Source of the DNA: Kiritimatiellia bacterium
GTDB taxonomy: Bacteria; Verrucomicrobiota; Kiritimatiellia; JAQICX01
Assembly (NCBI GenBank): GCA_027858345.1
Contig: JAQICX010000002.1
Span: forward strand, 1 to 58,748
Direction: 5' to 3'
DNA length: 58,748 nucleotides
Below, in pieces: positions 25,712-35,354 of this stretch. The notes beneath the pieces are model-generated. The model saw nothing but the letters and a program-made list of their open reading frames with translations, made no database searches and had not been told where the DNA came from. Every line of letters starts with the position of its first letter. The stretch's first letter is position 1. Made by a program: the position numbers and the translations under genes.

Positions 25712-25861
25712 ATGAAAAACATATTATACATTTTGATATTGGCAATAATATTTCTTGTTGTTCAAGGTTGCATAACGATTCCTGAAGAATCTGACCAGCC
25801 TTGGAATACACGTCAAGACTGGGAAGGTGCACCTTCTGTACCTGGAATGAATGGATCATAA
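25712..25861 (+). CDS. Small lipoprotein (49 aa), absent from the ORF track
   Basis: ATG 25712 opens a 49-codon frame: a lipoprotein signal (LYILILAIIFLVVQGC, lipobox VQGC) followed by TIPEESDQPWNTRQDWEGAP and SVPGMNGS. The mature part is only ~32 aa and rich in Trp, Pro and Gly; the QPWN...W.g.P..PGM pattern recalls small lipoproteins of PVC bacteria. It ends 17 bp before the solute-binding lipoprotein and is probably co-transcribed. Function unknown. Confidence 0.65.
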   Translation: MKNILYILILAIIFLVVQGCITIPEESDQPWNTRQDWEGAPSVPGMNGS

Positions 25862-25878
25862 AAGTTTAGGAGCTTAAT

Positions 25879-26676
25879 ATGTCTACAAAGAAAAAGTTAA
25901 CAGCAATCGTCTCAACATTATTAATTAGCTTTATATTTGTAGGGTGCGGAACTCTTGGCAGATTAAACAAAGAAGATACCCTAAGGGTTGGAGTTGATCC
26001 TAACAGAAATCCTGTAATATACAAAGTCGGCAACAAATATTCCGGTTTTGAAGCCGAATTTGCCAAGCTACTTGCAGCAAAGGTGAAAAAGACTCTTGTA
26101 TTTGTTCCTATGAACAGATCGAAACTTGTAACCGCACTTGAAAAAGGCGACATTGATATTATCATGTCCGGCATAAGCATGACAGAGATGCGACAGTTAA
26201 GAATTAATTTCACACAGCCTTATATGCGTATATATCAAACATCCCTATTCCGTCGAACAGATATAAGAAAATATAGTTCTCCACAGATGATTTTGCTTTC
26301 TAACGACAGAATGGGTGTTGAGAAAAACTCAACAGGCGAGATGTTTGTCCAGCAAAGTTTTCAGCCTGGCACAATCACAACATTCTCAACTCTTGAAAGT
26401 GGTGCAAAGGCATTAATGAAAAATAAGATTGATATTCTCATCGGCGACTTACCTCTTATATGTAGACTTGGTGCAGTTCACGAAGCTGACGGACTAATCT
26501 ATATGCTTTCTCCATTTGCTCAGGAATATTATGCATGGGCAGTGGCAAAGGACAATCCTGAACTTCTTGCACAAGCCAATGAATTATTGACAGACCTCAA
26601 GCAGAGCAAAAAGCTAGATAAGATAATTACCCAGTATTTTACTCTATACCCTCAGTTGAAGTTGAACGTAAATTAA
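25879..26676 (+). CDS. Extracellular solute-binding lipoprotein, family 3 (amino-acid type)
   Basis: 265 aa. Lipoprotein signal ending FVGC (Cys ~20), then LRVGVDPNRNPVIYKVGNKYSGFEAEF, MSGISMTEMRQLRINFTQPYM and a second lobe with GVEKNSTGEMFVQQSF and LIGDLPL, the layout of SBP_bac_3 proteins. Binding-lobe landmarks such as the 'D...a.sgi..t..R...i.Ft.pY' block are present. No ABC permease or ATPase is adjacent, so it may be an orphan receptor or serve a remote transporter. TAGGAG ribosome site before the ATG. Confidence 0.85.
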   Translation: MSTKKKLTAIVSTLLISFIFVGCGTLGRLNKEDTLRVGVDPNRNPVIYKVGNKYSGFEAEFAKLLAAKVKKTLVFVPMNRSKLVTALEKGDIDIIMSGISMTEMRQLRINFTQPYMRIYQTSLFRRTDIRKYSSPQMILLSNDRMGVEKNSTGEMFVQQSFQPGTITTFSTLESGAKALMKNKIDILIGDLPLICRLGAVHEADGLIYMLSPFAQEYYAWAVAKDNPELLAQANELLTDLKQSKKLDKIITQYFTLYPQLKLNVN

Positions 26677-27032
26677 GAGGCTGGCTTTGCCAGCTGTATT
26701 AAGTGATAAGTGCTAAGTATTACGTGGGAAGAGCTGACTTTCGTCAGCGGAATTAAGGAATGGCTTCGCTATTGTTTTGTTTCCTAGGGCGTTGCCCTAG
26801 GCTGTTTATATAGGGCTTACAGCCCTAAAAGCTCGCTTTATTAGTACTAAGGGGTCAGTACTTCGAGGTCTGACATGTGAGGCATAATCCTCAACCTTGT
26901 TCTCGTAGTTAGCAGAACGAGGCAAGAAGAGTGAAACCTTATGACCTCGGCTACAGTTGGCGATGCTGAGAATTAGTATTAAGTGTTAATTTTCAACGGC
27001 TTTGGCGATTAAAACTTAAAGGTTGATTATTG
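26677..27032. repeat. Repeat-rich intergenic region
   Basis: Immediately after the stop is GGCTGGCTTTGCCAGC (hairpin), then AGTGATAAGTGCTAAGT, GCTGACTTTCGTCAGC, a CCTAGGGCGTTGCCCTAGG palindrome (26786-26804) and AGGGCTTACAGCCCT. The pattern of hairpins built from genic-looking words is typical of this genome. No gene or terminator with T tract. Confidence 0.5.
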
Positions 27033-27482
27033 ATGAAGATAGTTATTGCAAACGACCATGGTGGTTATAAACTAAAACTTGAGGTTGTTGAATACCTAAA
27101 AAAGAACAACTATGAAGTAGAAGACCTTGGCAGCGACTCTGAAGAGATTGTCAGGTATCCCTACTATGCAGAAACTGTTGCCAAGCTAGTACAATCCTCA
27201 GATGATGTACGAGGAATCCTTATATGCTCGACAGGCATTGGCATGAGCATTATTGCAAACAAGTTCAAAGGTATCAGAGCGTCTATGTGCACATCCACAT
27301 ATATGGGACGTATGACCCGTGCCCACAACAACTCAAACATACTTTGTCTTGGAGGCAAAATTACGGGCGAATTTGAAGCACTGGATATACTTGAAGTATG
27401 GCTGGATACTGAGTATGAAGGCGGAAGACACGACATATCTCTTGATATCATTAAAGATATTGAAATCCAGAATTTTCAATAG
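27033..27482 (+). CDS. rpiB: Ribose-5-phosphate isomerase B
   Basis: About 149 aa from the ATG at 27033. IANDHGGYKLKLEVVEYL (D and H of the phosphate/substrate site), ILICSTGIGMSIIANKFKGIRA (active-site Cys and the anion-binding GIG loop, with Ser in place of the common Gly) and RAHNNSNILCLGG are all RpiB/LacAB hallmarks. It interconverts ribose 5-phosphate and ribulose 5-phosphate in the non-oxidative pentose phosphate pathway. LacA/B-type isomerase activity on other sugar phosphates is the main alternative. Confidence 0.9.
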   Translation: MKIVIANDHGGYKLKLEVVEYLKKNNYEVEDLGSDSEEIVRYPYYAETVAKLVQSSDDVRGILICSTGIGMSIIANKFKGIRASMCTSTYMGRMTRAHNNSNILCLGGKITGEFEALDILEVWLDTEYEGGRHDISLDIIKDIEIQNFQ

Positions 27483-27709
27483 TTTCCCTTGAATGCTTTT
27501 AAGGTTCTTTCTAAAATTTCATCCTTTTTTCAAACCTATACAATAGTTATTAGTCTTTAGCTATTAGTTTTTAGCTAAGAAGCTTCCGAGCCCAAGGGAC
27601 TCGGCTTCCGCCTTCGCACTCCGTGTCTACGGCGCGACAAGACAAAGATTTCATCCCGCTGGGGTTCTTATTTAATAACAATTGTTATCCACAAAATATT
27701 ACGAAGAAC
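27483..27709. repeat. Intergenic dispersed repeats
   Basis: CTATACAATAGTTATTAG...TTTTTAGCTAAGAAGC repeats a segment at 9069-9105. It runs into CCGAGCCCAAGGGACTCGG and CCTTCGCACTCCGTGTCTACGGCGCGACA, both dispersed modules. Ends at the target duplication of the MITE. Confidence 0.5.
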
Positions 27710-27927
27710 GCCTTAATTTTTCGGTTGCAGATAAACATGTGCGTTTGAGCCAATGAAATAATAGAGTGAGTTCTTTAAATCTTCATTTCCGAGTGATAAA
27801 TCCGCAAAATGATTTATTATGACAACGAGGACGTTGTCGCTCCCAGCATACAAACAACCGTTGTCTTGGAAAAACGGGAGCGAGAACGTCCTCGTTCTCA
27901 TAAAGTGTCGCAACCGAAAAATTTAGG
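27710..27927. mobile_element. MITE family A type copy, flanked by 7-bp direct repeat GAAGAAC
   Basis: The cleanest copy: left end CCTTAATTTTTCGGTTG (27711-27727), right end CAACCGAAAAATTTAGG (27911-27927), 17-bp inverted repeats with one mismatch. The heptamer GAAGAAC flanks both sides (27703-27709 and 27928-27934). The interior is the long form: GTGCGTTTGAGCCAA, GAGTGATAAATC, GAGGACGTTGTCGCTCCC and CGGGAGCGAGAACGTCC, which fold into a large hairpin. 218 bp, no coding capacity. Confidence 0.85.
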
Positions 27928-27953
27928 GAAGAACCTAATGTTATAAATATTGG

Positions 27954-27982
27954 TTGCAATTTTTAAAAAAAAAGATTATTAT
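27954..27982 (+). promoter_or_regulatory. Promoter TTGCAA-N17-TATTAT
   Basis: TTGCAA (27954-27959) and TATTAT (27977-27982), 17 bp apart, 45 bp upstream of the hybrid kinase start and only 20 bp after the MITE's target duplication. Confidence 0.6.
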
Positions 27983-28026
27983 GTATTCAGGTGTAAAGGA
28001 TTATAACTCTTATTAAGGTTGTATTT

Positions 28027-31000
28027 ATGAAGATTTCTCGTTTTTTAATAGGTATGTTTTTTGTAGCTACTGCATTTACACAGGAATTAATTACAGATGA
28101 CAGTGCTAATAACATAAAGACCTCCACACGCATTATGACTCAACAGACAAGTTCAGACAAGAATTCTATTGCCTTAACGGACGAAGAGCAAGTTTGGATT
28201 AATGCAAACCCAGTTATTAAAGCATGGAGTCCAATCAACTATCCTCCTTATAGTTTTGAAGATAACGGACAGCTTCTTGGATTTGTTCCTGACTATTTGA
28301 AACTACTTACAAAAAAACTTGGTTTGGAAGTTGAATTTATTCATATTCCACTAAGACAAGCAATTCAGGAAATGACTCAAGGTAGCATAGATGTCATGGG
28401 ATTCTTCATAGATTTACCGCAGTATGAGAAACTGATGTCATATACACCTCCATATATCACTGGCTACGAGGCTGTATTTGTTCAAATAAACAACAATGGA
28501 ATTAACAATCTAAGTGATCTTTCAGGAAAGAGTTTTGCATTAATACAAGGATATCCAACATTTTTCTTGCCTGATGATGTGGAAATAGTCTGGTTTGATA
28601 CTGTGCTTGAAGCTCTAAGCTCTGTAGCACTAGGTGAAACAGATGCAACGATTGCAAATGTTGAAGCTGCCGGATTTTTTATCCGTAAGCAGGGCTTAGG
28701 AACTCTCACAGCTACTTTCAAAGTTGATCTTGACCAAAATACAGCCGGGATCAATTATGTTATGGGAGTGAGAAAAAATATACCGATTCTTGCAACTCTA
28801 TTATCAAAAGCAATGGCAAGTATTCCTGAAAAGGAGATGATAGCTCTTGAAAAAGAATGGTTTGACACATACAACATATATAAAGATTATTCTGAAATAG
28901 AACTAACCGAAGAAGAAAAAAAGTGGGTTAAGTCACATCCCGTTATAAGAATGAGAGTGGGAAATAATCCTCCAGATCATTTCTACGAGGATGGGGCGAA
29001 AGGTGTGTCAGTTGATATCATTAAAACAATTAGTGAAATGTATGGGTTCAAAGTCAAGTTTGTGTCACATCAAACAAGGTCAGAAGCACTTAAGAGCATC
29101 AAGGAACATAAAAACGTAGATGTTTTACCATTAACGATTCCTACTCCTGAACTAGAAGAGTATATGGTATTCAGCCAGCCATATATAAAAGATTCAGTAG
29201 TGGTCTTTACACAAAAAAATGATACTGAAATCTTTTCTATGGAAAATCTTTTTGACAAGACAGTGATTGTGGCACAAGATTATGCAGTACAAAAACAGAT
29301 TGAGGAAGCATACCCGCAAATTAAGCTAAAATTTGCAGATACACCTTTGGAAGCAATGCAGGAAGTAAACAATGGCAATGCCGATGCATATATTGGCAAC
29401 CTGACAATAAGTCGTTATGAGATGATTCACCATGGAGTTACAAGTATCAAAGTTGCTGCACCAACAACCTTTGCCGATCACCAGTTTTCGTTTTCTATTC
29501 GTGATGATTGGCCAGAACTGGCAACTATTCTAAATAAAGGACTTGCATCCATTAGTCCCGAAGAACGAGCCGAATTTCACTACAAATACTACTTGATTAA
29601 TCCCAATAAAAGTCGCACTAAATATTTAATTCTTTTATGGACTCTTCTCGGGTCAGGTATTATTCTACTTATAATTCTTTTCTGGAACCACACATTACGC
29701 AAAAAAGTTGCAGAAAGTACTTTGGAAGTTACAAAATATAGTGAACATCTTGAAGAACTTGTCTCTGAACGAACAAAAGAAGCTAAGGATACCTCAAAAC
29801 GTTTGACCTCACTATTTGAGCACATGCCAAACGGATTTGCCGAGCATGAGATTATTCAAGATGAGAACGGCAAAGTTATTGATTACAGATACCTAAATAT
29901 TAACCCTGCGTTCTCCAAACAAACAGGTCTTAATAAGAATATAATTGGGAAAACAGTTAAGGAGATAATGCCTGAGATCGAACAAGACTGGATTGATGTA
30001 TACGCAGATGTTGCTTTAGCCGGAACGTCAAAGTCATTTGAGCAATATGCGGCTCCACTTAAAAAATATTTTGAAGTGCATGCTTTTTCGTCTGACAACA
30101 ATAAATTTGCAGTTCTCTTTGAGGATATAACGCCAAGAAAAGAGATTGAAGAAAAATTGGAGCAGGCGAATTTCTTGTCCCACATGTCTCTAAATCTCGC
30201 TGGAGCAGCATCCTGGTATATGGATGTTGCAAACTTTCCAGACAGAATATTCATCACTCCTGAAGTTGCAAAAATTCATGGACTACCAGATCCCGATAAC
30301 ACTGAATATGTTCGCATAAAAGAGATCAGGGAAAATGCTATGAAGAGTAACCCAAAGGCAGGCAAGACAACTTTTGATCTACTCGAAGATGCAATTAGCA
30401 ATGGTACAAAAAATTATGATTCAACATGGCAATACACCCGGCCTTATGACGGAAAAGCCATATGGCTCAGGTCTCTTGCCCAATCAGAAACAAATGAAGA
30501 TGGAATCGTTACTGATATATATGGAGTGACGCAGGATATCACAGAATTGAAAGCTAATGAAAATCTAATTAAGGAGCAGAGAGGACGTTTCAAAGCCCTC
30601 TTTGAACAGTCATCTGGTGCTTACCTGATTCTAGACAAAAATCTTTTTGTTGACTGCAACCAAGCTGCTGTTGAATTATTTGGCTACTCCAAAAAAGAAG
30701 AATTAATTAATACACCTCCATGGGATCTTTCACCTGTACTACAGCCAAACAGACAACCTTCTGCAATACTTGCACAAGACAAAATTGAGTATGCCTATAA
30801 GAATAAGTCAAATAGCTTTGAGTGGATTCACAGAAAGAAAGATGGAACAGAGTTTCCTTGTAAAGTCATGTTAACACGTATGGAACTTTCCGGGAGGCCA
30901 ATGATTTTGACCATTCTGCATGATCTTACTGAGATAAAACAATCTCAGCAATCAGTGCAAGATAGTCAACAACAACTCAACATGGCTTTACATGCTGCAA

Positions 31001-32909
31001 ATCTTGGACTATGGGACTGGAACATAGAAACAAATATGATTTTCACAAGCGATATATGGCACTCAATGTTGGGATATGAAGCAAAAGCGAAAACAGAAGA
31101 GTTTGAAAAAACTGAAATGCTTGTGCTCCCTGAATTCCATGAACTAGTAGCTCAAAAAATCAAAGACCATATTGAGGGTAGAACCGAATTATATCGCTTC
31201 GAACTCAAGATGTACTGTGCGGATAGAAGCGAAAAGTGGATACTCTCTATAGCACAAATTTGTGAACGTAATGCAGATGGCAAACCAACTCGCATGATAG
31301 GCATTCATAGCGATATAACCAAAATGAGAGAGCTACAGGATGAACTCACAAACGCAAAAGAAATTGCCGAAGCAAATGCACGTGCCAAAGCAGATTTCTT
31401 ATCAAACATGAGTCATGAAATTCGTACTCCTTTAAATGCTGTAATCGGTATGAGTTATTTGATGAGCAAAACAAATCTCAATGAAAAGCAGAGTGCATAT
31501 TTGCAGAAAATGCAAAATTCATCTAATATATTAATGGAGACTCTCAACAATATACTAGATTTTTCAAAGATTGAGGCAGGTAAAATTAAACTTGAGCATA
31601 TTGCATTTGATGTGGAAGATCTCCTAAATAAAATTATGGATGTAAACTCTGTTCCTGCGAATGTCAAAGGAGTGGAGTTAGAAGTTTTCTATTCAAACAA
31701 AGATATACCAACGCTAATTGGTGACCCTACTAGAATCACCCAAGTTCTTAATAATTTAGTCAGCAACGCAATCAAATTCACAGAACAAGGAACTGTAACT
31801 ATCAACTGCAAAATCACAAATCAAGTGGAAAAATATGCTGTTGTAGAATTTTGTGTTCAGGATACAGGTATTGGACTAAGCGAGAAACAGAGCAAGAATC
31901 TATTTGAAGCTTTTACACAAGCCGATACATCAATCACTAGAGAATATGGAGGTACAGGCCTAGGACTCTCAATATGTAAGAGCTTTGTAGAGTTAATGGA
32001 TGGAGAAATTTGGGTGGAGAGCAAACTTGAACAGGGTTCAAACTTCATATTCAGGCTACCTCTTGATATTTCAGAGACATGCATTAAAACTAAACATGAC
32101 ACAAACAGTTCTGAAAACATTTCAGAAGTGGAGCAATCTGTGCACGGTGCACGTATTCTAGTTGCAGAAGACAACCCTGCAACCAAAACGTTGCGCGCGA
32201 AATACTTGAACTCATAGGAGCAAAGACAACAATTGTAAACAACGGCAGAGAAGCTCTTAACATATTAAATGCTGCAAAAATCGACTTAATCCTCATGGAC
32301 ATACAGATGCCTATTATGGATGGATATGAGGCAACTTGCCGGATTAGGATGGATGAGCGTTTCAATAAACTGCCTATAATAGCCATGACAGCTAATGCTT
32401 TGGAAAGCGATAGAAGGAGAGCATTCGATGCTGGTATGAATGGCCATATATCCAAACCATTCATACCAAAAGAACTGTTTGCAACTATCAAAGAATGGAT
32501 TCACATTGATGACAGCAAGGAAATGGAAATAGTAAACGAAGATGATTTTCCTAAAATTGACGGACTAGATACATCTCTTGGACTAAGCTATACAGGATTC
32601 CCATATCTATATATGGAAACCATGCAAAGCTTTGTGGAAAACTATGAAAACATTACCCAACAAGTAGCGGACTTACTGAAGAGTGATGATTATAAAGAAG
32701 CTCGTAGATATGCACATTCTTTCAAAGGGCTTGCCGCAACAATTGGTGCAGTCGAAATGCAAAAGATCGCAGCAACCCTTGAAAAAGATATATTGGAGAA
32801 AAAGCCAAGCATTGATGATGATTTAATTGCTGTAGAAAAACTATTGCCGACCCTGATGAAAAATATCAAAGATACAATTGCCGCACATCCTGAATTGTTT
32901 GAAGACTAA
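28027..32909 (+). pseudogene. BvgS/EvgS-type hybrid sensor histidine kinase, frameshifted in the receiver domain
   Basis: The first frame (28027-32217) encodes 1396 aa: signal peptide, two SBP_bac_3 sensor lobes (~60-280, ~300-530), a membrane helix (LLWTLLGSGIILLIILFW), about four PAS domains (~600-1110), HisKA FLSNMSHEIRTPLNAVIGM, and HATPase (NNLVSNAIKFTEQG, DTGIGLS, GGTGLGLSI). The receiver starts as ILVAEDNPAT and breaks; it resumes in another frame as VAREILELIGAKTT...LILMDIQMPIMDGYEA, followed by an Hpt domain AHSFKGLAATIGA ending at 32909. Loss of one AACC unit near 32181-32188 explains the break exactly (restoring DNPATNQNVAR). The kinase core is intact; the relay to receiver and Hpt is cut unless the shift is bypassed or is a sequencing error. 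Confidence 0.85.
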
Positions 32910-33122
32910 GAGTTCGCTACGCTCATCTTAAGATTAAGATTGAGAGCTGGCAAAGCCAGCAGTAATAGGTAATAAGAGGGAAGTGATAAGCTAGAAGAGT
33001 TGAGAAATATGATGACACTTATGGTTTGTTTTAGTCCAGGGTCCTGAGTCCTTAGTCCTAACGAGCTCATCCAACTAGCTAGCTAAAATTAAAAAATGGA
33101 GTGGTCAAACAGAATTTTTGAT
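32910..33122. repeat. Intergenic repeats before the tRNA genes
   Basis: Holds an AGCTGGCAAAGCCAGC hairpin (32942-32957), GGTAATAAGAGGGAAGTGATAAG and a GAGTCC-type run (33029-33064). No gene. Confidence 0.45.
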
Positions 33123-33151
33123 TTGCAAACCACATAATACATTGCTATAAT
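33123..33151 (+). promoter_or_regulatory. tRNA-Pro promoter TTGCAA-N17-TATAAT
   Basis: TTGCAA (33123-33128) and a perfect TATAAT (33146-33151) with 17-bp spacing end 12 bp before the tRNA. Confidence 0.8.
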
Positions 33152-33163
33152 GTCTTTTTTTTA

Positions 33164-33240
33164 CGGGGCGTAGCGCAGTTTGGCAGCGCGCTTGACTGGG
33201 GGTCAAGAAGTCGTGAGTTCAAATCTCACCGCTCCGACCA
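33164..33240 (+). tRNA. tRNA-Pro (anticodon GGG)
   Basis: 77 nt. Acceptor CGGGGCG pairs with CGCTCCG (one G-U); D arm GCGCAGTTTGGCAGCGC; anticodon stem CTTGA/TCAAG with loop CTGGGGG, anticodon GGG; T arm GTGAG-TTCAAAT-CTCAC. The 3' CCA is encoded. Confidence 0.95.
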
Positions 33241-33292
33241 ATACAAAATGTAACTTGAAAAAATAAAAACAATCTTTTTTCTCTTTTATTTA

Positions 33293-33321
33293 TTGACAGT
33301 GTTGGCTAATTTTAATAGAAT
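33293..33321 (+). promoter_or_regulatory. tRNA-Lys promoter TTGACA-N17-TAGAAT
   Basis: TTGACA (33293-33298), 17 bp, TAGAAT (33316-33321), 20 bp before tRNA-Lys; the lpxL-like and comF genes may be read from it too. Confidence 0.75.
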
Positions 33322-33341
33322 CCCCGCACTTTTTAAGTAAT

Positions 33342-33417
33342 GGGTCGTTAGCTCAGTTGGTAGAGCAGTACACTTTTAATGTACGGGTCGACGGTTCGAA
33401 TCCGTCACGACCTACCA
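33342..33417 (+). tRNA. tRNA-Lys (anticodon TTT)
   Basis: 76 nt. Acceptor GGGTCGT/ACGACCT, D arm GCTCAGTTGGTAGAGC, anticodon stem GTACA/TGTAC with loop CTTTTAA (anticodon TTT), T arm GACGG-TTCGAAT-CCGTC, encoded CCA. Confidence 0.95.
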
Positions 33418-33432
33418 TTTACTGGAAATTTT

Positions 33433-34395
33433 ATGAACCAAAAAGTAACGAACTTTTTTAACATTCTACATTTGATTTTTGCAACTCCATTTGTTTGTAT
33501 AGTTCCCTTTCTTCCCCGCTGTTTTATTGTCTCTATATCTCGCTTTTTAGGTAGACTCACCTGTCTGTTTTCTAAAAGAGACTATAAAGTATCCATGGCG
33601 AATCTCAATCTTGTATATGGAGACACCAAGAACGACATTGAGAAAAGAAAGATTATATTATCATCATTCTCAACTTTTATATTAACAGTTCTTGATATGG
33701 CATGGTTTTCATTTAGAACCAAACAGAGAATGAAAAAATATGTTGTTAATCCTGAAGCGCTTGAACCACTGCTCACAAACCGTGGAGCAGTCACTGTCAC
33801 AGGACACATTGGCAATTGGGAGTTACTGGCAAAGCAAGGAGCTTTCTATTGTCAACAACTGATCACAATTGCTGCACCATCAAAGAATCCATATATTGAC
33901 AAACTAATCTGCAAATTACGAGCTAGTGATAAACTTGTGATGATTCCCAAGCAAGGAGCCTTGAAACGACTGCTTAAGTCTCTAAGATCAAATGATACAA
34001 TTGCAATTGCAGCAGACCAAAACACTTTGCCAATGAATGGCGGAGTTTATGTAAACTTCTTAGGATTGCCGGCACCAATTACAAGAGCACCTTTCCTGCT
34101 AGCCGAAAAGACATCATCTCCAATATTTGTTGGATACTGCATACCAACAGAAAAATATAAATACAAAATTTATCTATCAGAGCCATACTTGATTTCAGAT
34201 GATAACAGCGAAGAAAATATCATAAATTGTGTTGTGAAGGAGTTGGAAGACGCAATTAATTCATATCCGGAATATTGGCTATGGATGTATAAAAAATGGA
34301 AATACATTCCAAAATCAATTGATGAGAAACGATATCCTTTTTATGCAAAACGCCATAATAGAGAGCGTTTCTTTGCCCCTAAAGACAATATGTGA
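33433..34395 (+). CDS. Lauroyl/myristoyl (LpxL/HtrB-like) lipid A acyltransferase
   Basis: 320 aa from the ATG at 33433; the track's earlier start lies inside tRNA-Lys and is not credible. N-terminal hydrophobic anchor (ILHLIFATPFVCIVPFLP), then the acyltransferase motif TVTGHIGNWELL (H-x4-E catalytic type), DQNTLPMNGGVYVNFLG and APFLLAEKTSSPI, as in the LPS_acyltransferase family. It adds secondary acyl chains to lipid A at the inner membrane. Overlaps comF by 4 bp. Together with arnBCA it supports an LPS-bearing organism. Confidence 0.85.
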   Translation: MNQKVTNFFNILHLIFATPFVCIVPFLPRCFIVSISRFLGRLTCLFSKRDYKVSMANLNLVYGDTKNDIEKRKIILSSFSTFILTVLDMAWFSFRTKQRMKKYVVNPEALEPLLTNRGAVTVTGHIGNWELLAKQGAFYCQQLITIAAPSKNPYIDKLICKLRASDKLVMIPKQGALKRLLKSLRSNDTIAIAADQNTLPMNGGVYVNFLGLPAPITRAPFLLAEKTSSPIFVGYCIPTEKYKYKIYLSEPYLISDDNSEENIINCVVKELEDAINSYPEYWLWMYKKWKYIPKSIDEKRYPFYAKRHNRERFFAPKDNM

Positions 34396-35117
34396 AATCA
34401 ATAATTGACATTTATAAAGATACTCTTGACTTTATCTGGTCAAGATTCTGCATACACTGTAACGCTAAACTAAGCAATAAAGATCAAATCTTCTGCTGCA
34501 GCTGTATAGATCGCATCAACTATATAAAACAACCATACTGCAGAAAATGTGGCGACCCAATCTTTGGTGATGTAAACCCCAATTATCTTTGTCACTATTG
34601 CACATCAAAGAAACCACATTTTGAAAAAGCACGTTCGGCAATTCGTTTTAATAATATCATCAAAAATGCAATATATGAGTTGAAATATGGAAACGGCACA
34701 TATATTGGCAAATATATATCTGAATTTGCCGTCCAAACTATAAAAGAAGAGTATCCAAAAATTCTGTTTGATTATGTCACATTTGTACCTCTTCATAAAA
34801 AAAGGGAGCGACAAAGAACATACAACCAATCACAAATTCTAGCAAAGTATATTGCAAAAAAACTAAAAATTCCGCTGGCATCAGACCTGGTAATAAGAGC
34901 GAGGTATACAAACACGCAGACGCTATTAAATTTCAAAGAGAGAAGTCAGAATATTTCAGGAGCATTTGAGGCTCTGAACGAGTTAAAACTAAAGAACAAA
35001 ACGATTCTACTTGTTGATGATGTTATGACAACTGGTGCCACTGTAAATGAATGCTCAAAGGCACTAAAAAAAGGTGGTGCTTTACAAGTCTATGTCATCA
35101 CGGTCGCCAGGGGATAA
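34392..35117 (+). CDS. comF: ComF family phosphoribosyltransferase-like protein
   Basis: 241 aa from a GTG overlapping the previous stop. The N-terminus has three cysteine pairs (CIHC, CCSC, CRKC plus CHYC) for zinc, and the C-terminus the PRTase motif ILLVDDVMTTGATV. FVPLHKKRERQRTYNQSQILAKYI is the ComF core. The family is linked to DNA uptake for transformation. Length is normal. Confidence 0.9.
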   Translation: MKSIIDIYKDTLDFIWSRFCIHCNAKLSNKDQIFCCSCIDRINYIKQPYCRKCGDPIFGDVNPNYLCHYCTSKKPHFEKARSAIRFNNIIKNAIYELKYGNGTYIGKYISEFAVQTIKEEYPKILFDYVTFVPLHKKRERQRTYNQSQILAKYIAKKLKIPLASDLVIRARYTNTQTLLNFKERSQNISGAFEALNELKLKNKTILLVDDVMTTGATVNECSKALKKGGALQVYVITVARG

Positions 35118-35354
35118 TAAAATTAAGGCTGAGACTAAGATTAAGGTTAAGAACTTAGGAACCATAGCAAAACAATCGAAAAGCCCATGCGACAGATGAA
35201 GGAATCTCCGGCGGGCTTGCCCCGTCGGGATTAAGACTAAGAGCTAGTTTTGCCAACTATACTAAGTGGGACGTGGGAAAAATTGAGAAACTGTTCAGTA
35301 CTTCCTATGTACAGACGAGATTTATCGCGTCCCACCAACAAACAAACCAAAAAC
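35118..35354. repeat. Intergenic repeats between convergent genes
   Basis: ATTAAGGCTGAGACTAAGATTAAGG-type tandem words (also at 52349) and an AGTGGGACGTGGGAA unit. No terminator with a T tract seen between comF and the convergent methyltransferase. Confidence 0.4.
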
